DNA of 64,000 nucleotides from Gordonia jacobaea (GCF_001186365.1 NZ_LDTZ01000015.1:124001-188000), one strand, 5' to 3'. Positions 50,081-60,383 are shown, counted from the stretch's first letter. Numbers and translations are program-made. The notes: a model not told the origin generated them from the letters alone.

Positions 50081-50173
50081 TCAGTGTAGCGACCGAGGCA
50101 ACCCGGCCACGAATCGACTGTTGACCGCCCGCAATCGACGCCGCAGGGGTCACTCGGGGTGGGTCGTTCCGGA

Positions 50174-51163
50174 TCAGTCGAGCGGAGGACGCCAGTTGGG
50201 ATCGAGCGGATCGAAACGCGCGGTTCCGCTCCCCTGCTCACGCTCGGGCTGTTCCCACGGCCGATCCGACGGCTTTCCGTCGTCGGACGGCGGTTGCTGT
50301 ATCCCGCGCGGCTGCTCGCGATCTGACTGTCGAGGCGCCGTTCCGGAACGCTGGTCAGCGCCCGGCTGGCGCTGTGGTTCGTCGCCCTGCGGATACGGGC
50401 GCTGAGGATACGGACCCTGAGGATACGGGCGCTGCGAATACGGTTGCGGCGGGTAGCCCTGAGCGGATGGACCCTGAGGGGGCTGCTGCCTGTAGCCCTG
50501 CGCCGGCGGGCGCTGCTCCGAGCGAAACTGCGGCGGTCCTGCCTGCTCGCCGGACTGCGGCGGTGCCTGCTCGCCGGCCGCCGGTGGTCGGCGGAATCCG
50601 CCGGTTGCGGGATCGCCCCCGACGGCACGCAGATAGTCGTCGTAATTGCCCTCTCGCGAGGACGGCACAGACTTTGCCTCTGAGGGGGGTGCATCCGTGC
50701 CGCGCGTGTCTGCACTTGATGAACCGGCGCTTGGCGAATCAGCGCTGCGTGCATCGGCATCGGGGGCAACCGCACCAGATGCGTCGGGGCCTGATTCCGG
50801 ATTCGATGTGACGTCGGAGCGTGGACCCGACCGCCCGCCGGGTTGAATCACGCCCTGCCACGACGACTGCGGAGGGGAATCGCGTCGGGCAGCGCCAGCG
50901 TCGAAGACGTCGCTTTCGGAGCGGTCGCTCTCAGCGACAGCGTCGCTGCGACGCCCCCGAGTGTCGGGTTCCTCGTCGACCTGATCATCGCCCGGGTCCC
51001 GATCATCTTTTCGGCCGGAGCCGATGATGTCGACGATCAGGAATCCCAGACCGATCAGACAGACAACGATGCATGCCACCGCGAGCCACACCGTTCCGGT
51101 GATCAACCCGACGATGAGCAGCACAAACCCCACCAGGGTGGCCGCGAGCGCCAGACTCAGCAC
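50174..51163 (-). CDS. Membrane-anchored Pro/Gln/Tyr-rich protein of unknown function
   Basis: A 329-residue protein. The N-terminus has two adjacent hydrophobic helices (LALAATLVGFVLLIVGLITG and VWLAVACIVVCLIGLGFLIV). The rest is a long polar region: acidic and serine-rich, then a conserved-looking NYDDYLRAVGGDPATGGFR, then repeats of YPQRPYPQGPYPQ type, ending FDPLDPNWRPPLD. The GTG 51163 start is followed directly by the first helix. It is located between ileS and wag31, next to the division cluster, on the same strand. No enzyme motif was seen; a scaffold or wall-associated role is speculation. Confidence 0.75.
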   Translation of the reverse strand: MLSLALAATLVGFVLLIVGLITGTVWLAVACIVVCLIGLGFLIVDIIGSGRKDDRDPGDDQVDEEPDTRGRRSDAVAESDRSESDVFDAGAARRDSPPQSSWQGVIQPGGRSGPRSDVTSNPESGPDASGAVAPDADARSADSPSAGSSSADTRGTDAPPSEAKSVPSSREGNYDDYLRAVGGDPATGGFRRPPAAGEQAPPQSGEQAGPPQFRSEQRPPAQGYRQQPPQGPSAQGYPPQPYSQRPYPQGPYPQRPYPQGDEPQRQPGADQRSGTAPRQSDREQPRGIQQPPSDDGKPSDRPWEQPEREQGSGTARFDPLDPNWRPPLD

Positions 51164-51195
51164 GTCATCTGCCTAATGACTCCGCCGAAGGCCGA

Positions 51196-52047
51196 TCAGC
51201 TCTGCGAGTAGCTGCTGAAGCCGCCGTTACCCGGGTCCGACGAGAAGGACTGATCGGGACGACCACTCTCGACCGGCGCCGCACTGCCGCGCTGCTGCAG
51301 CTCTTCGAGCTGGGATTCGAGGTAGGTCTTGAGGCGGGTCCGGTACTCGCGCTCGAACGTCTTGAGCTGTTCGATGCGACCCTCGAGAACGCCACGCTGC
51401 TGGTTGATGGTGCCCATGATTTCGCTGTGCTTGCGCTCGGCATCGCTCTGCAACGCCTCGGACCGCTCCTGTGCCTGGCGGAGCTGAGCTTCCGACCGGG
51501 TCTGCGAATCGGCGAGGATGGCCTCCGACCGCTGACGAGCGTCGGACAGCAGGGCGTCGGACTTCGTCTGGGCCTCGGAGACCATGGTGTCGGCACGCGA
51601 ACGCGCATCCGCGAGAAGCGTATCGGCCTCTTGGCGTGCAGATCCGGTCAGACGGTCGGCGGTGTCCTGCGCGAGCGCGAGAACGCGAGCCGCGCGAACG
51701 TTGGAGTCGTCGTTGGCCAGCGGCGCAGGTGCGGCAGCAGCGACCGGCTGCTGCGGAGTCTGCACCTCGGTGGGCGCCGCGGCGAAAACCTGTGTGGAAT
51801 CGTCGGCGGTCGACTGAGCGGTCGACGTGGAAGGCGTTGCGTCGCCGCTGCCTGCCTTTGCGTCGGCGAGCTCACCCTCGAGCTCTTCGACACGTTGTTT
51901 GAGGTCGCCGTTCTCCTCGATCAGACGAGCGAGCTCTGCTTCGACAAAGTCAAGGAACTGATCGACTTCGTCCTCGTTGTAGCCGCGCTTACCGATCGGC
52001 GGTTTGCTGAACGCGACGTTGTGCACATCAGCTGGTGTCAGCCGCAT
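51196..52047 (-). CDS. wag31: Polar growth scaffold Wag31/DivIVA
   Basis: A 283-residue coiled-coil protein. The N-terminal DivIVA domain reads [20 protein letters not shown], then [20 protein letters not shown]. After a Thr/Ser/Pro/Gln-rich linker comes a long heptad-rich helix ([20 protein letters not shown] and similar repeats to QLEELQQRG), then a short glycine/serine tail. It recruits wall synthesis to the cell pole and is essential in mycobacteria. ATG 52047 is chosen because GAGGGGA lies 8 bp upstream; the in-frame ATG 52062 would remove this site. The gene ends the dcw region. Confidence 0.96.
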   Translation of the reverse strand: MRLTPADVHNVAFSKPPIGKRGYNEDEVDQFLDFVEAELARLIEENGDLKQRVEELEGELADAKAGSGDATPSTSTAQSTADDSTQVFAAAPTEVQTPQQPVAAAAPAPLANDDSNVRAARVLALAQDTADRLTGSARQEADTLLADARSRADTMVSEAQTKSDALLSDARQRSEAILADSQTRSEAQLRQAQERSEALQSDAERKHSEIMGTINQQRGVLEGRIEQLKTFEREYRTRLKTYLESQLEELQQRGSAAPVESGRPDQSFSSDPGNGGFSSYSQS

Positions 52048-52403
52048 GTCGGTTCCCCTCATTGTCGTTAGAGCGTTGGGTCGTCTCGAGCTGGTGTCGT
52101 TCGAGCTTGGTCTTCAGTTGGGCGGGCAAGTCACAGCCTATGTGTACAGACTGTCACTCAATATTCATACCAGTCAAAATCCGTAACTGGCGTCTCATCC
52201 TGTCACATCTGAACCGCTTGTCGCATACGTTCGATGCCGTCCTGCAACTCAACAGTCACTCGATGATGACACTCAACGGTAGAACATTCGATCGTGTCGC
52301 GGCACCGAGACCACGCGCAACGGCCGATCAGACGACACGCCGGGAGCACCGTCACACCGGCCTGACGACGAGTGATCGCAGGTCACACGAGTGATCGGAA
52401 ATC
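52048..52403. other. Intergenic region upstream of wag31
   Basis: 356 bp without a gene. It includes an AT-rich patch (about 52130-52190) with a -35-like TTGACT on the minus strand (AGTCAA at 52172-52177), a likely part of a wag31 promoter; I could not pick a convincing -10. The remainder, next to yggT, shows no hairpin or coding potential that I trust, apart from a duplicated CGAGTGATCG near 52365-52395. Confidence 0.5.
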
Positions 52404-52730
52404 TCAGATGAGTCCGCTGGCGAGAGCATCCGATGCGGCACTGTTGGCGAGGCCTCGCATGACCGACATCAGGATGAGGACGACAATCATCACGATCATC
52501 AGCGACAGGTCGAGTCGGACGGGCCCGAGCGGGATCGGCGGCAGGACGCGTCGGAGCGCCTTGATCGGCGGGTCGGTGACCGTGAATACCGCCTCGATGA
52601 TCACAACTGCGATACCCGTCGGCCGCCATTCACGCGCGAAGGTGCGCACCAATTCGATGACGAGGCGCGCAAGCAGCAGCAGCCAGTAGATGAACAGCAC
52701 GTAGTAGAGGACTTCGAACAGAATCGCCAC
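52404..52730 (-). CDS. YggT-family membrane protein
   Basis: A 108-residue protein with two hydrophobic regions: VLYYVLFIYWLLLLARLVIE at the N-terminus and LDLSLMIVMIVVLILMSVM near the C-terminus. Between them is the family's conserved loop VTDPPIKALRRVLPPIPLGP. It lies between sepF and wag31 as in other actinobacteria. A role near the division site is suspected from its position; the biochemical function is not established. Confidence 0.92.
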   Translation of the reverse strand: MAILFEVLYYVLFIYWLLLLARLVIELVRTFAREWRPTGIAVVIIEAVFTVTDPPIKALRRVLPPIPLGPVRLDLSLMIVMIVVLILMSVMRGLANSAASDALASGLI

Positions 52731-52865
52731 GAGTCAAGAGTGCCTGATATGTCGGGCACGCTGCACGCCAGGTACCGCTGACCTGGTGCGCGCGAGCAGA
52801 GGTGGAGGCCAACCGAGCTTCGGCGGGCGAACCGTGTTGCGATTCGCCCGCCGAATAAGCCGGTG

Positions 52866-53585
52866 TCAGCCGTGGTTGTAGAAGCCCGTCGCGGCGATCT
52901 TCTTGCGATCCTCCGCTGAGACGTCGATGTCAGCCGGTGAGAGGAGAAACACCTTCGTGGCGACTTTGTCGAACGAGCCACGCAGTGCGAACGCGAGGCC
53001 TGCTGCGAAGTCGACAAGGCGCTTCGCGTCGTCGTTGCTCATGTCGACGAGATCCATGATGACCGGATTTCCGTCACGGAACCGCTCGCCGATCGTGCGC
53101 GCTTCGCTGTAGTCGGCGGGGCGCAGCGTCGTGATCTTGTGGAGCGGACCGTCGGCGAATACCTGCTCGAGGTCAGGACTCGCAGAGGCCGCAACCGCGG
53201 CCGATCGGTGCGGTGCCGCACTCGACCGCTGGAGCGGCTCGAGGCGCGACACCGGGCGGGGCCGCTCGGCGGGCTCGGAGTGGCGCGGACCCGCGTAGGT
53301 GTAGTCGCCCTGGTACCCCTGCTCGTAGCCGGGTGCCGAATCGAAGCCCGGGCCGAAGCGTCGCTCGTCGTAGCCCGCGTCTACAGCGTCGCGATACCCG
53401 GGGTCGGCGTAGGAATCGCCGTAGCCGTCACGCAGCGGCGCCTCGCCGTAGTAGTCGTCGCGATACGCGCGCTCACGCGACGCCGACCGCACGGGACCCG
53501 GTCCGGGCTCGTCGAAGTAGTCGTCCTCGTACTCGCTCGGAGGCACCATGCCGAAATATGCCTTGAACTTCTGCATCGTGGTCAT
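52866..53585 (-). CDS. sepF: Cell division protein SepF
   Basis: A 239-residue protein. A short N-terminal amphipathic helix for membrane binding (MQKFKAYFGMVP) is followed by a Tyr/Asp/Gly-rich disordered linker (about 15-130) and a C-terminal SepF domain (ITTLRPADYSEARTIGERFR, VIMDLVDMSNDDAKRLVDFA, KVATKVFLLSPADIDV). SepF tethers FtsZ to the membrane and is the only clear FtsZ anchor in actinobacteria lacking FtsA and ZipA. ATG 53585 follows AGAGAGG; ATG 53576 is also possible. Confidence 0.96.
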   Translation of the reverse strand: MTTMQKFKAYFGMVPPSEYEDDYFDEPGPGPVRSASRERAYRDDYYGEAPLRDGYGDSYADPGYRDAVDAGYDERRFGPGFDSAPGYEQGYQGDYTYAGPRHSEPAERPRPVSRLEPLQRSSAAPHRSAAVAASASPDLEQVFADGPLHKITTLRPADYSEARTIGERFRDGNPVIMDLVDMSNDDAKRLVDFAAGLAFALRGSFDKVATKVFLLSPADIDVSAEDRKKIAATGFYNHG

Positions 53586-53679
53586 GTGAGGCCTCTCTGG
53601 TCATCCGACACCCGCGGCGGGTTCGCGAGTGTTGTCAGTGTGGAGTTTGTTCTCGTTGGTTCGCATGTGACCAATGTGA

Positions 53680-54423
53680 CTAGTGAGAGATTAACGGGCG
53701 CGGACCCATGATTGCGGTACCGACACGCACGCATGTCGATCCATGTGCGACGGCACTTTCGAGATCGGACGACATACCCGCCGACAACCCGGTCGCCTGC
53801 GGGAATCTGGTCCGAAACCGTTCATGCGCCTGCGCGGTTCGCGCCATCCACTCGTCGACATCGCCGTCGAGCGGTGCAACGACCATCAGCCCGCGCAGTG
53901 CCAGCGAATCGCTTGCCTCGACCCTGTCAGCCAGCTCGGGAAGCTCGTCCTCGAGCGCACCACCCCTGGTCGGGTCAGCGTCGAGGCTCAGTTGCAGATA
54001 GATGCCGAGCGGCGTGCTCCGCTCACCGTCGTCGAGTGCGGACCGGCTCGCTGTCGCCAGGTGATCGATGAGCTTGTCGCGGTCGACCGAGTGCACCGCG
54101 CGCGCCCACCTGGCGACGGTGCGCGCCTTCTTGGTCTGGACCGAACCGATCATGTCGAATGCGACGTCGCCGAGGTCGCCGCCCGCTTCTGCGCGCAGTT
54201 CGTCGATCTTGCGACTCGCCTCGGGTTCCCGCGACTCGCCGAAACCCTTCTCGCCCAACGTGATCAATCGCGCGACATCAGCCGCAGGGAAGAACTTTGT
54301 GACGACGAGTAGCTCGACGTCACCTCGTCGTCGTCCAGCGGCGTCGACCGCGGCGTCGAGACGTGTACGCACAGCCGACAGCGACTGCGCCAGTTGAGCT
54401 GTGCGCTCTTCGGGTGCAGTCAT
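53680..54423 (-). CDS. yggS: PLP homeostasis protein, YggS/PLPBP family
   Basis: A 247-residue alanine-racemase-fold PLP protein. The PLP lysine is in LLVVTKFFPAADVARL. Other conserved parts are FGESREPEASRKI, IGSVQTKKAR, LQLSLDADPTR and GLSAGMSSDLESAVAHGST, then VRVGTAIMGPR. ATG 54423 overlaps the pgeF stop by one base (TGATG); the frame continues upstream but only as out-of-frame pgeF sequence. The conserved position in dcw clusters is seen across Gram-positives. Confidence 0.94.
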   Translation of the reverse strand: MTAPEERTAQLAQSLSAVRTRLDAAVDAAGRRRGDVELLVVTKFFPAADVARLITLGEKGFGESREPEASRKIDELRAEAGGDLGDVAFDMIGSVQTKKARTVARWARAVHSVDRDKLIDHLATASRSALDDGERSTPLGIYLQLSLDADPTRGGALEDELPELADRVEASDSLALRGLMVVAPLDGDVDEWMARTAQAHERFRTRFPQATGLSAGMSSDLESAVAHGSTCVRVGTAIMGPRPLISH

Positions 54424-55160
54424 CACGACGACTCCGGGCTCGGGTCGATCCAGATGACGGATGCGAGCCTGCCCGTGGGCGCACCGCGTCGGTGGCTGAA
54501 GAGGTGCGCGTCCTCGATCGTGCACCGCGGGTCCTCTGCCACCGCTGCCACACCCAGCGCGAGCAGTTGCCGACGCAGGCCGGCACGCAGATCCAGCCCG
54601 GGGGTGCGCTTGTCTGTCAGGCAGGCACTGCCCGGAAGATGCTCTTCGACGTCGCGCTGCATCGCAGCGGGGACCTCGTATTGGCGGCCACATGCGGCAG
54701 GGCCGAGAAATGCGCCGATCCGCTCGGGGCGCGCACCCAACGAGATCATGACGCGCAGCGTTTCCGGGACGATCCCGATGCGCGCTCCGACACGTCCGGC
54801 ATGCACCCCGGCGATCACACCCGCCTCGTCGTCGCTCAGCAGTACCGGCACGCAGTCGGCGCTGAGTACCGCGAGCGCCAGGCCCGGCGTCGTCGTCACG
54901 AGCGCGTCGGTTGCCTCGACTGCGTGGCCGACCGGGGCGTCGACCACAGTCACGTTGCGACTGTGGATCTGTTCCATCCAGACAACGCGGTCGTCGGCGA
55001 GACCCAGCTGCGACGCGAGCCGAGTCCTGTTCGCGGCGACGGCATTCGGGTCGTCGCCGACGTGGTCGCCCAGATTGAACGTGTCGTACGGCGGTTGCGA
55101 CACACCACCGTCCCGGGTGGTCACCACACGACGCACCCGGGGCGTGATCGGCACGCTCAC
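54423..55160 (-). CDS. pgeF: Peptidoglycan editing factor PgeF (YfiH/laccase-domain family)
   Basis: A 245-residue multicopper-oxidase-like fold protein of the YfiH family: VTTRDGGVSQPPYDTFNLG, VVWMEQIHSRNVTVVD, VLSADCVPVLL and GVHAGRVGARIGI carry the metal-binding His and Cys residues. In E. coli the relative removes faulty UDP-MurNAc-peptides carrying serine in place of alanine. The motif HAGRVG departs slightly from the common HAGWRG. GTG 55160 begins 5 bp after the ftsZ stop. The position between ftsZ and yggS is the standard actinobacterial arrangement. Confidence 0.93.
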   Translation of the reverse strand: MSVPITPRVRRVVTTRDGGVSQPPYDTFNLGDHVGDDPNAVAANRTRLASQLGLADDRVVWMEQIHSRNVTVVDAPVGHAVEATDALVTTTPGLALAVLSADCVPVLLSDDEAGVIAGVHAGRVGARIGIVPETLRVMISLGARPERIGAFLGPAACGRQYEVPAAMQRDVEEHLPGSACLTDKRTPGLDLRAGLRRQLLALGVAAVAEDPRCTIEDAHLFSHRRGAPTGRLASVIWIDPSPESS

Positions 55161-55165
55161 GTTCG

Positions 55166-56338
55166 TCAGCGCTTCATGAACGACGGCACGTCGACGTCAT
55201 CATCGTCGAGCGTGACGCTGTTGCGGCGGGGCGGCGAGGCCGGGCGATCGGCGAACGGGTCACCAGCGCCCTCCTGCGGCATCTGCCCGAAGAGCGGGTC
55301 GCTCTTCTCCGCGGGGTTCACGGTGCCTGCCTGGCCCGCTCCGACAGCCGTCTTGCCGACGGCCGAGGGGGCGTCGGTGCGCTTGCGCGGGGTACCGCCG
55401 TCGAATCCCGCGGCGATGACCGTGACGCGCACCTCGTCGCCGAGGTTGTCGTCGATGACCGTGCCGAAGATGATGTTGGCGTCCTCGTGTGCGGCCTCCT
55501 GGACCTGCGTCGCGGCGTTGTGGATCTCGAACAGACCCAGGTCGCTGCCACCGGCGATAGACATCAGCACACCGCGCGCACCCTCCATCGACGACTCGAG
55601 CAGCGGCGAGTTGATCGCTGCCTCGGCGGCCTTGCGCGCACGCTCCTCGCCGCGCGACGACCCGATGCCCATGAGCGCCGAACCCGCGTCACTCATGACG
55701 CCCTTGACGTCGGCGAAGTCGACGTTGATCAGGCCGGGCGTCGTGATCAGATCCGTGATGCCCTGCACGCCGTTGAGCAGCACCTCGTCGGCGCTACGGA
55801 ACGCGTCCATGAGGCTGACCTGGGCGTCGCCCAACTGCAGGAGTCGGTCGTTGGGGATGACGATGAGCGTGTCGCAGGACTCACGCAGTGCGGTGATGCC
55901 GGCCTCGGCCTGTCCCCCGCGACGCTTGCCCTCGAAGCCGAACGGACGCGTCACGACGCCGACGGTCAGCGCACCCAGCTTGCGTGCGATCGACGCGACG
56001 ACCGGCGCACCGCCGGTGCCGGTGCCGCCGCCCTCTCCCGCGGTCACGAACACCATGTCGGCGCCCTTGAGAAGCTCTTCGATCTCGTCGCGGGCGTCCT
56101 CGGCGGCGCGGCGGCCGACCTCGGGGTCGGCGCCTGCTCCGAGACCGCGCGTCGAATCACGGCCGACGTCGAGCTTGACGTCGGCATCGCTCATCAACAG
56201 CGCTTGCGCGTCGGTGTTGATGGCGATGAATTCAACGCCTTTGAGGCCCTGCTCGATCATTCGGTTGACGGCGTTCACGCCGCCGCCGCCGATGCCGACG
56301 ACCTTGATCACGGCCAGGTAGTTGTGCGGTGGCGTCAT
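55166..56338 (-). CDS. ftsZ: Cell division GTPase FtsZ
   Basis: A 390-residue tubulin homologue that builds the Z-ring. The N-terminal GTPase begins [20 protein letters not shown]; the tubulin signature is [13 protein letters not shown]; the synergy loop is [20 protein letters not shown]. The C-terminal linker is short and proline-rich, and the last residues [13 protein letters not shown] are the conserved peptide that binds SepF. ATG 56338 follows AAGGAAG. A TTGACA-like -35 box lies upstream on the minus strand (TGTCAA at 56397-56402), so ftsZ may have its own promoter in the unusually long gap. Confidence 0.98.
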   Translation of the reverse strand: MTPPHNYLAVIKVVGIGGGGVNAVNRMIEQGLKGVEFIAINTDAQALLMSDADVKLDVGRDSTRGLGAGADPEVGRRAAEDARDEIEELLKGADMVFVTAGEGGGTGTGGAPVVASIARKLGALTVGVVTRPFGFEGKRRGGQAEAGITALRESCDTLIVIPNDRLLQLGDAQVSLMDAFRSADEVLLNGVQGITDLITTPGLINVDFADVKGVMSDAGSALMGIGSSRGEERARKAAEAAINSPLLESSMEGARGVLMSIAGGSDLGLFEIHNAATQVQEAAHEDANIIFGTVIDDNLGDEVRVTVIAAGFDGGTPRKRTDAPSAVGKTAVGAGQAGTVNPAEKSDPLFGQMPQEGAGDPFADRPASPPRRNSVTLDDDDVDVPSFMKR

Positions 56339-56532
56339 GGCGCTCGCCTTCCTTATCGATCCAAAACCCTAAACCTGAACCATAGATTTAGAGTTATGTC
56401 AAGTGGTCTGTTGTCGAGAACGCTATGCACCCGTTGCCCCTGGAGCCAGCAGGCGGCGCGGCGTGTCGCTGTGTTTTTTGGCGCGGCTCGCTCGCGGGTG
56501 GGACTCGGTCGGGTGGGTGGGGTGATCTCGAC

Positions 56533-56732
56533 AAGCTCGATCAGCGAGGGATGGGCTCGATCAGCGACGGATGGGCTCAAGCAGCGACGGATCGGCCCGA
56601 TCGGCGAGAGACCGGCTCGATCAGCGAGGGGCCGGCTCGATCAGCGCGGGATCGGCTCGATCAGCGAGGGATGGGCTCGATCGGCGCGGAATCGGCTCGA
56701 TCAACGCGGGATCGGCTCAAGCAGCGGAGGGG
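56533..56732. repeat. 20-bp tandem repeat array, about 10 copies, between ftsQ and ftsZ
   Basis: Ten imperfect 20-bp units (consensus GGCTCGATCAGCGMGGGATC) run from 56533 to 56732. Most units keep GCTCGATCAGCG; two carry GCTCAAGCAGCG and two CGATCGGCG. The array lies in the 432-bp ftsZ-ftsQ gap, between the ftsQ stop and the ftsZ promoter region. The open frames across it on the plus strand are a consequence of the repeat and are not credible genes. Confidence 0.93.
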
Positions 56733-56770
56733 CCGCGGCGGCGAAGCCGACGCAGAAGGCTCGGCCTGCG

Positions 56771-57472
56771 CTACTTCACAGCCGGGAAGTCCGGGCTCGA
56801 CACGTTGTACTCGGAGGCCTTGCGCGGCAGCAGGTATCCGAGGGTCCGCGCCTTCTCGTCGCCTCTGGCGGAATCGCCCCAGACGACCTTGCGGTTGCCC
56901 TTGAGCGTGAACTCGATGTCTACGGGTGAGGAGGCGTCGATCGCCGTCACCTGCTCCGAGATGTCGTCGGGTAGTCCCGCGGTTGCCTTCATGGCTGCGA
57001 CGGTCGTCGGATCCGATGGTCCGGGGTTGGGCGTGGTGAACACCGGAAGCGCGGCGTACTCGCCGGGCAGTCCCCTGGTGGCGTAGGTCAGGTACGAGAC
57101 GCCGGTGCGGTCGAGGATGTGCACCTTGTCGCCGTCGACGACCCTGGCGGTCGGCTGCCGCTCGACAACCGTTATCAGCAGCGACGACGGGTACTCACGC
57201 TGTACCCGCGCGGACTCGATCGACGGGATCGCCGCTATCCGCTGGGCGACGACACGGGTGTCGACCCGCAGCAGGGGCGTCCCCGACGCGACGTCGGCCG
57301 CATGGAGTATCTCGCCTGTCTGCACTCCCTTGGCACCCTCGACGGTGGTAGTGCGCACCGACATCAGCGGTGTGAAGAACGCGACGAGAACGAGTCCGAC
57401 GACGACGATCACGACGGCCGCGACCCCGAGCAGCATGCGCGCTCCTCGACGTTCCGGCAGGAACCGGGTCAC
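56771..57472 (-). CDS. ftsQ: Cell division protein FtsQ
   Basis: A 233-residue bitopic membrane protein with a short cytosolic N-terminus, one helix ([20 protein letters not shown]), a POTRA domain ([40 protein letters not shown]) and the FtsQ beta domain ([28 protein letters not shown]). It ties early to late divisome proteins. GTG 57472 overlaps the murC stop (GTGA). It is followed by the repeat array before ftsZ. Confidence 0.94.
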   Translation of the reverse strand: MTRFLPERRGARMLLGVAAVVIVVVGLVLVAFFTPLMSVRTTTVEGAKGVQTGEILHAADVASGTPLLRVDTRVVAQRIAAIPSIESARVQREYPSSLLITVVERQPTARVVDGDKVHILDRTGVSYLTYATRGLPGEYAALPVFTTPNPGPSDPTTVAAMKATAGLPDDISEQVTAIDASSPVDIEFTLKGNRKVVWGDSARGDEKARTLGYLLPRKASEYNVSSPDFPAVK

Positions 57473-59049
57473 GACGCGCCCTCGCCTCCGTTGGTCGTGC
57501 GCGACGCTGCGCGGGCGTCGTCGAGTGCGGCGAGGATCTCGGGTCCCTGCATGGTGATGTCTCCGGCACCGAGGGTCAACACGATGTCGCCGGGCTGCGC
57601 GATCGTGGCGACCGCCCCGGCAAGCGTCGAGAGATCGGGGACGAACCGATGGCTCCCGGTGAGGCCGTCTGTGATGCTCCGACCACTCACACCCGGAATG
57701 GGCGCCTCACGTGCCCCGTAGACGTCCGCGACGATCACTTCGTCGGCCGCGTCGAGAGCGGAGGCGAACTCCTCCGCGAATTCTTCTGTGCGCGAATACA
57801 AGTGGGGTTGAAAGACGGCGATCACCCGACCCTGGTGACCACCTCGAGAGTGCTCGCCGGCACCTCGTGCCACCACACCGCGGGCTGCGGCGAGCACCGC
57901 GGCGACCTCGGTCGGGTGGTGCGCGTAGTCGTCGTATACCGCGACGCCTGCGGCACTCCCCTTGTATTCGAAGCGGCGTCGGACACCGCCGAATGCCTCG
58001 ACCCCCACGACGACATCGGCCAGTTCACCGCCAGCGCACACCGCGCCGAGGATCGCGCCGAGGCTGTTGCGTGCCATGTGGATTCCCGGTGTCGTGAGAG
58101 TGATCGGGACCTCGATGGCGGTGTCGGCGACCGGCTGCGTGAACCTCACATCGGCCACCCCGCCACTCCCCTGCGGCGCCCACGAGAGCAGCGTGGCCGC
58201 CGGGATGACGTCCGGGATGGAGACCGTGTCGGCGTCGGTGCCGTACCCGAGCACCCGGACACCGCGCGCGGTCAGCTCGGAGGCGCGTCGCTGCGCGAGT
58301 GCCACGGTTCCCGGATCGTCGAGGCAGACGATGAGCGTGCCGCCCGGCCGGATCTTCTCGGTGAACTCGTCGAACACCGCGACATATGCTTCGACGCTGC
58401 CGAAGAAATCCAGATGGTCGACTTCGATGTTGGTGATCACCACGATGTCGGGGGTGTATTCGAGGAGCGACCCGTCGCTCTCGTCGGCCTCCGCGACGAA
58501 TACGTCGCCGCTACCGTGATGGGCGTTGGTGCCCGACTCGTTGAGCTCGCCGCCGATCGCGAACGACGGATCGAGGCCAGCATGCTGCAGCGCGACGACG
58601 GCCATCGACGTCGTCGACGTCTTGCCGTGTGTTCCGGCGACGAGCAGCGTACGGTGGTCGGCCATAAGTCCTGCGAGGACGTGGGGCCGCAACAGAATCG
58701 GGATCCCACGCTCGCGTGCCGCGACGAGTTCCGGATTGGTCTTGGGTATTGCGGCGTGCGTCGTGACGACGACGGTCGGACCGCCGGGCAGCACATCCAG
58801 CGCGGCGGCGTCGTGACCGATCGTGATCTCGGCGCCGCGCGCACGCAGCGCGATGATTCCGCGACTGGTCTTGGCGTCCGATCCCGACACCTGACCACCT
58901 CGGGACAGCAGAATCCGCGCAAGCCCCGACATTCCTGCCCCGCCGATACCGACCATGTGGACTCGACGAAGCTCGTCCGGCAGCGGCGCGGCTCCCGGCT
59001 CGGGGTGTGAACGCTCGGGGTGTGGTGGGGTCACGTCGTCGATTGTCAC
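57469..59049 (-). CDS. murC: UDP-N-acetylmuramate--L-alanine ligase
   Basis: A 526-residue Mur ligase that adds the first residue of the stem peptide. An N-terminal Rossmann domain has [20 protein letters not shown]. The ATP loop is [20 protein letters not shown], with [11 protein letters not shown] and the C-terminal [16 protein letters not shown] and [14 protein letters not shown] 59049 overlaps the murG stop and the stop overlaps ftsQ, so the three are translationally coupled. Confidence 0.97.
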   Translation of the reverse strand: MTIDDVTPPHPERSHPEPGAAPLPDELRRVHMVGIGGAGMSGLARILLSRGGQVSGSDAKTSRGIIALRARGAEITIGHDAAALDVLPGGPTVVVTTHAAIPKTNPELVAARERGIPILLRPHVLAGLMADHRTLLVAGTHGKTSTTSMAVVALQHAGLDPSFAIGGELNESGTNAHHGSGDVFVAEADESDGSLLEYTPDIVVITNIEVDHLDFFGSVEAYVAVFDEFTEKIRPGGTLIVCLDDPGTVALAQRRASELTARGVRVLGYGTDADTVSIPDVIPAATLLSWAPQGSGGVADVRFTQPVADTAIEVPITLTTPGIHMARNSLGAILGAVCAGGELADVVVGVEAFGGVRRRFEYKGSAAGVAVYDDYAHHPTEVAAVLAAARGVVARGAGEHSRGGHQGRVIAVFQPHLYSRTEEFAEEFASALDAADEVIVADVYGAREAPIPGVSGRSITDGLTGSHRFVPDLSTLAGAVATIAQPGDIVLTLGAGDITMQGPEILAALDDARAASRTTNGGEGAS

Positions 59050-60383
59050 CGCTCGCGGGCCGATTCCGCCGAACGAAACGCCGCCCCGTCATCGGGAGCG
59101 CCAGGTCCGCTCGTGCCCTCATCGCGAGCCGCTGGCTCGCGATCCTTGGTGGCGACCGGTGCGTCCGCAGCGACCTGCGGCTGCTCGCCGCGCTGCGCGG
59201 CCCGAGTCTTGCGCCCGAGCCGATGGGACGCAGCGAGGTCGAGGGCTGCTCGTGCCACAGCGTTCGCGGCGTCGCCGTGGCCGGTCCCCGATGCCGACGC
59301 CGACATTGCCCCGAGCCGATCGGGGTCACCGAGGAGTTCGGGGACCTTGGCCGCCACCCAGTCCGCGGTGACCTCGTCGTCGGCGACGAGCACCCCGCCG
59401 CCGGCTTCGACGACCGGCAGCGCGTTGAGTCGCTGCTCACCGTTGCCGTGCGGGAGGGGAACGTAGATGGCTGGGAGCCCGGTCGCCGACACCTCGGCAA
59501 CCGTCATCGCACCAGACCGGCACATCACGAGATCGGCAGCCGCGTAGGCGAGGTCCATGCGCTTGAGGTAGCCGACGGCCCGATACGGCGGAGCGCCCTC
59601 GGGTGAGACCGGGTCGATCGTGTTCTTGGGTCCGTACGCGTGCAAGACTCCGATCCCGGCACGCCCCAGTGCATCAGCTGCGCCCGCGACCGCCTCGTTG
59701 AGTCGCTGCGCTCCCTGCGAACCGCCGAACACGAGCAGGGTCGGCGCATCCTCGTCGAGGCCGAAATAGTGGCGGGCCTTCGCACGCAGGCCCTTGCGGT
59801 CGAGGTCGGCGATCACGCCGCGCACCGGGATGCCGACCACCTCGGCGCCGTCGAGTCCCGAGCCGTCGACCGCGGCCATCACGACGTCGGCGAAGCGGGC
59901 GCCGACCTTGTTCGCGACACCGGCACTGGCGTTGGCCTCGTGGATCACGATCGGCAGCCGCCGACTCGGCCGCAGATGGGCCCTGGCCGCCAGGTAGGCG
60001 GGCATCGAGACGTAACCGCCGAATCCGACCACGACGTCGGCCTTCGCGTCGGCGAGGACTTTGCGTGTGGCCAGAACCGAGCGGAGCAGCCGCGTGGGTG
60101 TCTTCGCCAGCTCGATGCCGGGCTTACGCGGCAGCGGTACGGGCGGGATCAGCGCGAGGTCGTAGCCGCGTTCGGGAACGAGCGTCGTCTCGAGTCCTCG
60201 AGAGGTGCCCAAGGCGGTGATCCGAGCGGTCGGATCGAGTCTGTGCACGGCGTCCGCGACAGCGAGCGCCGGTTCGATGTGACCTGCGGTGCCACCACCG
60301 GCGACCACAACCGACAGCTTTCGGTCACTGCCTCCCGCAGCCCCCGGGTCGGTTGTCGTGACCCGTGTTTCGTCCGGACCCAT
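59046..60383 (-). CDS. murG: Undecaprenyl-PP-MurNAc-pentapeptide GlcNAc transferase
   Basis: A 445-residue GT28 enzyme that makes lipid II on the inner face of the membrane. Motifs: [83 protein letters not shown] and [14 protein letters not shown]. The last 60 or so residues (from [14 protein letters not shown]) are a polar, low-complexity extension beyond the normal fold. ATG 60383 is 45 bp after the ftsW stop. Confidence 0.96.
   Translation of the reverse strand: MGPDETRVTTTDPGAAGGSDRKLSVVVAGGGTAGHIEPALAVADAVHRLDPTARITALGTSRGLETTLVPERGYDLALIPPVPLPRKPGIELAKTPTRLLRSVLATRKVLADAKADVVVGFGGYVSMPAYLAARAHLRPSRRLPIVIHEANASAGVANKVGARFADVVMAAVDGSGLDGAEVVGIPVRGVIADLDRKGLRAKARHYFGLDEDAPTLLVFGGSQGAQRLNEAVAGAADALGRAGIGVLHAYGPKNTIDPVSPEGAPPYRAVGYLKRMDLAYAAADLVMCRSGAMTVAEVSATGLPAIYVPLPHGNGEQRLNALPVVEAGGGVLVADDEVTADWVAAKVPELLGDPDRLGAMSASASGTGHGDAANAVARAALDLAASHRLGRKTRAAQRGEQPQVAADAPVATKDREPAARDEGTSGPGAPDDGAAFRSAESARER

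Noticed and set aside
54363-56321. 652-codon open frame opposite pgeF and ftsZ
   Set aside because: It is a shadow of two certain genes; there is a Ser/Pro/Ala-rich translation without motifs.
56533-56732. CRISPR array in the ftsQ-ftsZ gap
   Set aside because: The 20-bp units are head-to-tail and diverged with no unique spacers.
56425-57086. Plus-strand frames across the ftsQ-ftsZ repeat array
   Set aside because: They are open because the 20-bp repeat lacks stops; the peptide is a simple repeat (SISEGSARS type) and reading continues antisense into ftsQ.
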